Origin: Pseudomonadales bacterium
Lineage (GTDB): Bacteria > Pseudomonadota > Gammaproteobacteria > Pseudomonadales > Azotimanducaceae
Length of the DNA stretch: 37,061 nucleotides
Assembly: GCA_028281005.1 (NCBI GenBank)
Contig: JANQKS010000072.1
Span: 1-37,061, forward strand
Reading direction: 5' to 3'
Part shown: positions 33,255 to 37,061 of the stretch, in pieces
Position numbering within the stretch: position 1 is the stretch's first letter
Layout of the letters: every line of letters starts with the position of its first letter
Made by a program: the position numbers and the translations under genes
Notes under the pieces: model-generated
The model's database searches: none
Told to the model about the DNA's origin: nothing
Seen by the model: the letters and a program-made list of their open reading frames with translations, nothing else

Positions 33255-33407
33255 CCCAGGTTGTGTGAAAACTCCAATCCTCAAAACAAAACGCGTGCGA
33301 GAGTGGTCTAAAAACAAACTCGACGTGATCGAACCACCAACGAGGCAGCTCTCACGCGCGTTTTTCTCAGCTTGTGAATCCTGAAAATAGTTTTCACACG
33401 GTCTGGG
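33255..33407. mobile_element. MITE-like 153-bp inverted-repeat element
   Basis: Ends match as inverted repeats: CCCAG then GTGTGAAAACT at 33255-33273 and its complement at 33389-33407, 16 of 19 positions identical. Inside them is a second inverted pair, AAAACGCGTGCGAGAG (33288-33303) against 33349-33364, with one wobble and one mismatch. No coding frame is present. This nested arrangement fits a MITE or a decayed IS end-pair, though a regulatory hairpin between the divergent Ere-like and GST genes is possible. The match AAAACTATTTTC recurs at 35816-35827. Confidence 0.55.
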
Positions 33408-33455
33408 CCCACAATGGCCATTCAAGCAAGCGGATGTTTCAAGTAAGCTGCATGC

Positions 33456-34046
33456 ATGTTGCTGCTATGTACACCCAACTCCCTCTACTCTCGAATCATT
33501 CGCGTCGTTGCTATCGAGCTAGGAGTCGACCTTCCAAGCGAGTACGTTGGCGTACGCAATACGGCTGATAAATTATTGGTCTTCAATCCGGCAGGCAAGG
33601 TTCCTACATTGTTGCTCGACGATGAAAGTGTTTTAGCTGAGAGCCGTCCTATATGTGAGTACCTCGAGCGAAGCTCGGAGCGAAAACTCTTGGCTGAGGT
33701 TTCGGACGTGAACGGGCGACAGCTAGAAGGCATCGTGAATGGCTTCGTTGATGGAGTTGCCGTATGGGTGAGGGAGGCGCGGAGGAAACCCGAAGATCGT
33801 TCGAGCGAGATATTGGAACTGGAAGAGTCCAGAGCAAAGCGGTGCCTCCAGTATTTTGAGCAGATAGATTTATCTTCTTCTACTTTGAGTTTTGCGCTAA
33901 TTTCGCTATTCAGTGCACTTGAGCTGATGACAATGAGGGTTCACAGCTCCTGGGTGGACGATCTACCGAAACTAGCGGATTGGTATTCCAACGTCGGTCA
34001 GATGAGGGCATTTCGATCCACACGACCTGAAACAACTCCGCCTTAA
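33456..34046 (+). CDS. Glutathione S-transferase family protein
   Basis: 196 residues. Thioredoxin-like N-domain: 'LCTPNSLYSRIIRVVAIELGVDLPSEYVGVRN', with the cis-Pro context 'NPAGKVPTLLLDDESVLAESRPICEYLER', in which V-P and E-S are the glutathione-binding signature. The helical C-domain follows ('GRQLEGIVNGFVDGVAVWVREARRKPEDRS', 'CLQYFEQIDLSSSTLSFALISLFSALELM'). Short for a GST but complete. The substrate is unknown. It lies just after the MITE-like element on the plus strand; no clear ribosome site precedes ATG 33456. Confidence 0.8.
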   Translation: MLLLCTPNSLYSRIIRVVAIELGVDLPSEYVGVRNTADKLLVFNPAGKVPTLLLDDESVLAESRPICEYLERSSERKLLAEVSDVNGRQLEGIVNGFVDGVAVWVREARRKPEDRSSEILELEESRAKRCLQYFEQIDLSSSTLSFALISLFSALELMTMRVHSSWVDDLPKLADWYSNVGQMRAFRSTRPETTPP

Positions 34047-34213
34047 ACTGTCTCCTGTTGGCCGGGCAGCGACCGCTTGGCAATTTGGTTGAACGGCCGT
34101 TAACGCTAACGCCGCCGCTCAGTCCGTTTAGTTAAAGGAGCAAGATCGACGCATAAGAGACAGTAAGTTACATATAAGTTAGGCTCAAAACGACCTAATG
34201 TTGGGAGAACTGG

Positions 34214-34672
34214 ATGGGATTTTGGCAGGGAATCTTAGATGGTTTCATCAGTAGTGATACTCCAGAGCTTCTTGTAAACAAGAAGCTGGGGCTAGAACCG
34301 GTTTTATCCAATTGGCGGCCTGGCTTTGTTGAAAAGCGATGGTTGGTTGATCCGGATCTATTTCATGGAAGAGCACTATTCGGCGGATATATTGCCGCAA
34401 TCGCTGATCAAGTACTTGGGCTTGCAGCCATGACGGTATTGGATGATGGATATTTCTTCGGTACCACGAACATGTCGATCAGCTATCTTTCCCCAGTGAC
34501 CGGCGGTGATCTTCGTATCGAAGGTGAGGTTATTCGACAACGAAGCAAATCAATCTATGTTGGATGTAGCTTCTTTTGTGGGAACGAAATTGTCGCCAAG
34601 GCATCTGCAACGCAGGTCGTTTACGAAAGTCAGCCGAAGAAATCGCAATCCGATACTAGGACTGGAGGCTAG
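34214..34672 (+). CDS. PaaI-type hotdog thioesterase
   Basis: 152 residues from ATG 34214, preceded by GGGAGA. The core 'DLFHGRALFGGYIAAIADQVLGLAAMTVL' is the hotdog central helix with the H-G start, followed by 'FFGTTNMSISYLSPVTGGDLRIEGEVIRQRSKSIYVGCSFFCGNEIVAKASATQVVY'. This pattern is that of 4HBT/PaaI-like acyl-CoA thioesterases. It ends with TAG immediately before the TTG start of the alpha/beta hydrolase, so the two are probably co-translated. Likely role: hydrolysis of acyl-CoA or aromatic acyl-CoA; not proven. Confidence 0.82.
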   Translation: MGFWQGILDGFISSDTPELLVNKKLGLEPVLSNWRPGFVEKRWLVDPDLFHGRALFGGYIAAIADQVLGLAAMTVLDDGYFFGTTNMSISYLSPVTGGDLRIEGEVIRQRSKSIYVGCSFFCGNEIVAKASATQVVYESQPKKSQSDTRTGG

Positions 34673-35662
34673 TTGAGACGTCGTATTGGAATGCTCGTCT
34701 TTCTTTTCCTATCAATAGGGTCGATCGGCGCCATTTACGAAACCTGGGCTCGAAAGAGTGCCAAAGAAAACTACCCTCCACCAGGAAAACTAATCTCCAT
34801 GCCTTGGGGTGCTAGTCACTTGCACTGCTTAGGAATTCGAGAAGAAGGGAAACCCACGCTTCTTTTGCAATCTGGACTGGATATCTACGGATCTCTCTCT
34901 TGGGCTCCTATTCACGAAAAGCTCTCGCGCTCTCGCCGTGTCTGCGCTTACGATCGAGCGGGTATGCTGTGGAGCGAGCCAAATAACGTTGTACGAGACG
35001 GGGTTGCTATCTCTGCGGAACTTAACTCACTACTAGAAGCCGCTGGAGAGACTTCGCCATACTTGGTCATTGGTCATTCGCGTGGTGGACTGTTGTCTAT
35101 CATCTATGCGGGTCTCTACGCTGAACAGGTTCGAGGGCTTGTGCTCATTGATTCTTCGCACTTCGATCATAGGGTTAGAGCGCAAGGTGGGTCTTCGTTC
35201 ACCAGCCGTCACGCGCTACCTAGCTGGGCTGTTAGCTCAATCGCTCATAGTGGATGGTTGAGAGCATTCGACCCTTATCCGTATGGAGATTTGCCGAGAA
35301 ATGTGGGCCCTGCAAAACAATTTATGCCAATCAGCATCGAAGGTTTTTTCGCAGAGTGGTTGGCGACTGATCTCATGTTCGATCAGGCATCAAAAGCTGA
35401 CTTGATGCCACTACTCCCTGTGTTGGTTTTATCTCGTGAAGTGGACGCTGACGTTTCTCTTGCAAAGGCGGTGTCGAAAGACGCTAAGAGTCTGTGGCAG
35501 AAATTGCAGTCAGAGTTAGCAGCCTTAACCGATTGCGGAACATTAAGGGTAGTCAACGGCTCTGGCCACTATGTGCATCACGATAAGCCAACGGTCGTCG
35601 TTGATGAGATTGCGACATTTATGAAGAGAATTGTTGAGGGGCACTCATGCGAACCGAACTGA
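34673..35662 (+). CDS. Membrane-anchored alpha/beta hydrolase (1)
   Basis: 329 residues from TTG 34673, with GGAGG four bases upstream, directly abutting the thioesterase stop. An N-terminal helix 'RRIGMLVFLFLSIGSIGAIYETW' serves as signal-anchor. The hydrolase core shows 'LLLQSGLDIYGSLSWAPIHEKLSRSRRVCAYDRAGMLWSE', the nucleophile elbow 'GHSRGG' with S136, 'LVLIDSSHFDHR', and the general-base His at about H299 in 'VVNGSGHYVHHDKP'. A near relative follows at 35874. A lipase/esterase or dehalogenase-like role is plausible; substrate unknown. The 35663-35873 gap holds an IS-end-like stretch but no gene. Confidence 0.82.
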   Translation: MRRRIGMLVFLFLSIGSIGAIYETWARKSAKENYPPPGKLISMPWGASHLHCLGIREEGKPTLLLQSGLDIYGSLSWAPIHEKLSRSRRVCAYDRAGMLWSEPNNVVRDGVAISAELNSLLEAAGETSPYLVIGHSRGGLLSIIYAGLYAEQVRGLVLIDSSHFDHRVRAQGGSSFTSRHALPSWAVSSIAHSGWLRAFDPYPYGDLPRNVGPAKQFMPISIEGFFAEWLATDLMFDQASKADLMPLLPVLVLSREVDADVSLAKAVSKDAKSLWQKLQSELAALTDCGTLRVVNGSGHYVHHDKPTVVVDEIATFMKRIVEGHSCEPN

Positions 35663-35873
35663 AAAAACGTTTGGCATAAGGCCGTTTTTGGCCGCTTGCA
35701 CGCGTACGTTGTCTCGGATTCTCGTCATTTTGGGCGGCTGGTGCTGCTAGAGTTAGCAGACTGATGTGGCTAATCCTGTGAATCTGGCGCTCACGACCCC
35801 AAACTGCTGTGTGTAAAAACTATTTTCGCCACCAATACGACAGAAAATTCAGGGATTGTTGGGGGGACTTAAA

Positions 35874-36875
35874 TTGGGATGGATTCTGAAATTCTTAGTA
35901 GGCACCGCAGTATTTGTGGCTACTTGCCTAACCTGCTCAATCGCATACCAGTGGTATGTGGTAAGTCAATTCGAGTCAACTTACCCGTACCCAGGTGAGC
36001 TCATAGACGTTGGGGGTCACTCGCTTCATCTAAATTGTTCAGGTGATGGAGAGAGTCAAACCGTGATTCTTGAAGCGGGTTCCGGGATGTGGTCGATGGA
36101 CTGGTACGAAGTCCAGAGACGCATTTCCGAATTCGCGTCCGTCTGCTCTTACGATCGTGCAGGTCACGGATGGAGCGAGTTTGGAACCGAGCCTCGCACC
36201 ATCAATCAACTAGCAGAGGAACTCAGCGTGCTTCTCGAAGCGGCCGATTCGAACCCGCCGTATGTGATGGTGGGGGCATCTTTTGGCGGCAGCCTCGTAC
36301 AACTATACGAAAATCGCCATCCTGATAAGGTTGCCGGAATCATATTGGTAGATTCGAGACCAAAAGATTACACGGCGTCCCTTCGGAAGATTGTGCCGGA
36401 TGCCGTGGACGCGATGGCAGAAGAACGTGCATTTGTGTCGAGCTTATTTGATATGGGGTTAGTCTCGATCATCCTGAAGCTCCAAGGACCTTTCACGTTC
36501 AGCGAACAGCCACAACATCTGGCCCAAATGTACGCCCATGTAGGTCGAATGACGAAACATACAGCTGCGCACGCGAAGGAACTGTCGGTAGATCCCATCA
36601 GCGACAATCAGATGCAGTCCATAGGTCCCATCGGTGATAAACCGCTTACTGTGATCGTCCATGGCGAGAAGACCATGTTTAAAGATCAACTAGGAATGTC
36701 GGACGAGGAGGCTATGTACATGGAATCGATCTGGACAATACAACAAGAGCAACAACTAGAACTTTCGAGTCAAAGTGAGCTGCTTGTAGCGGAAACCAGC
36801 GGACACCTAGTTCACCAAGATCAACCAGACGTGATAGTCGAAGCAGTTCGAAGGCACCTATTCGATTTGATGTGA
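35874..36875 (+). CDS. Membrane-anchored alpha/beta hydrolase (2), paralogue of hydrolase 1
   Basis: 333 residues from TTG 35874, favoured over TTG 35856 because GGGGGA (35862-35867) lies six bases upstream. N-terminal hydrophobic anchor 'ILKFLVGTAVFVATCLTCSIAYQW'. The core parallels the previous gene: 'VILEAGSGMWSMDWYEVQRRISEFASVCSYDRAGHGWSE', elbow 'GASFGGSL' with the nucleophile S136 at the same residue number, 'GIILVDSRP', and base His about H311 in 'ETSGHLVHQDQP'. A lid insertion of about 80 residues separates elbow and base. The two look like a duplication that has diverged. Ends 186 bp before the right edge. Confidence 0.82.
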   Translation: MGWILKFLVGTAVFVATCLTCSIAYQWYVVSQFESTYPYPGELIDVGGHSLHLNCSGDGESQTVILEAGSGMWSMDWYEVQRRISEFASVCSYDRAGHGWSEFGTEPRTINQLAEELSVLLEAADSNPPYVMVGASFGGSLVQLYENRHPDKVAGIILVDSRPKDYTASLRKIVPDAVDAMAEERAFVSSLFDMGLVSIILKLQGPFTFSEQPQHLAQMYAHVGRMTKHTAAHAKELSVDPISDNQMQSIGPIGDKPLTVIVHGEKTMFKDQLGMSDEEAMYMESIWTIQQEQQLELSSQSELLVAETSGHLVHQDQPDVIVEAVRRHLFDLM

Positions 36876-37061
36876 ATGGCAGCTCCTGGCCGCTCCCTGC
36901 CAAAGTGTCCCCGCACACAACACACAACAAACGTCAAAACTGTTCCCCACTGCCGACACCCCACCGCCAGTGCTTGTGATGCCTCCCAAGGCCCGGTAGC
37001 TTTAACAGCCTAAATTTTGTGGGGAAACACCGTGACCTGGAGTCCGTTCACGCCAGGCGTG
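36876..37061. other. Right-edge non-coding stretch with IS-end-like sequence
   Basis: No gene seen in these 186 bp. A weak hairpin TGGCAG/CTGCCA (36877-36882 with 36897-36902) follows hydrolase 2 without a T-tract. The sequence TTTGTGGGGAAA (37016-37027) is the reverse complement of 197-208 beside the IS1380-like fragment at the left edge. This could mean that both edges fall in copies of the same insertion element, but 12 bases is thin evidence. Confidence 0.35.

Noticed and set aside
34047-34213. attC-like or recombination site around GTTAACGCTAACGCC
   Set aside because: Only one simple-site-like end is present and it does not fold with a partner end; likely chance.
35663-35700. Hairpin GGCC-GTTTTT-GGCC after hydrolase 1 as a terminator
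   Set aside because: GGCC is self-complementary and the stem is only four bases; no T-tract follows it.
28069-36875. Possible integron gene-cassette array (many small, unrelated, mostly plus-strand genes)
   Set aside because: No integrase is present and no repeated attC-type sites with paired GTTRRRY/RYYYAAC ends were found in the gaps; gene spacing is too irregular.
36877-36902. Terminator after hydrolase 2
   Set aside because: The 6-bp TGGCAG/CTGCCA stem has no following T-run and a 14-base loop.
1-37061. CRISPR array, tRNA or rRNA genes
   Set aside because: No regularly spaced direct repeats, cloverleaf-like sequence or rRNA-like blocks were seen on reading both strands.

Overview
This 37 kb window looks like chromosome of a gammaproteobacterium with a versatile, probably environmental, lifestyle. 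The evidence is an aerobic phenylacetate epoxidase operon (paaABCDE with PaaX), a HemN coproporphyrinogen oxidase, a CsgG-type secretion protein, a P450 and a DppBCDF-like transporter. I cannot name the genus from sequence alone. Base composition drifts from GC-rich (about 1-28 kb) to visibly more AT-rich (about 28-37 kb), and the right part has looser gene packing and more remnants, so it looks like accessory DNA.

Layout. Position 1-123 is the start of an IS1380-like transposase running off the left edge. 0.36-4.9 kb holds a CsgG-like exported protein, a DUF3617 protein, a winged-helix methyltransferase, a P450-type ferredoxin, an atypical SDR and a small DUF7009-like protein. 4.9-13.9 kb holds hemN, paaX, a divergent P450, a vapBC toxin-antitoxin pair, then the minus-strand operon paaA-B-C-D-E with a readable sigma70 promoter overlapped by a palindrome, and a DUF1707/LiaF-like protein. 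14.1-15.1 kb holds a VOC protein followed by a recombination scar made of a cut-off membrane protein and a frameshifted second vapBC.

15.2-19.25 kb is a two-gene unit: a sulfatase lipoprotein overlapped by an 821-residue double class III CoA-transferase in which only the second half keeps the catalytic Asp. A perfect 23-bp inverted repeat with a 3-nt loop separates it from a convergent operon (26.0-19.3 kb, minus strand). That operon encodes a fused double TetR regulator, a solute-binding lipoprotein, a DppB permease, a DppC-DppD fusion and a DppF ATPase. Its genes overlap or nearly touch, and the regulator stop overlaps the TTG start of the binding protein.

26.2-37 kb holds a small orphan ORF, an ISNCY transposase remnant, an ATC-hydrolase-like protein, a flavin monooxygenase, a truncated TMEM175-like channel gene, an NTF2-like protein, two unrecognised proteins, an erythromycin-esterase-like protein, a 153-bp MITE-like inverted-repeat element, a GST, and a hotdog thioesterase followed by two paralogous membrane-anchored alpha/beta hydrolases.

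Working view: phenylacetyl-CoA epoxidation is the best-supported pathway. The sulfatase/CoA-transferase unit and the peptide-type importer may serve uptake and activation of a sulfated or acidic substrate, but that is inference. No CRISPR array, rRNA or tRNA was seen.
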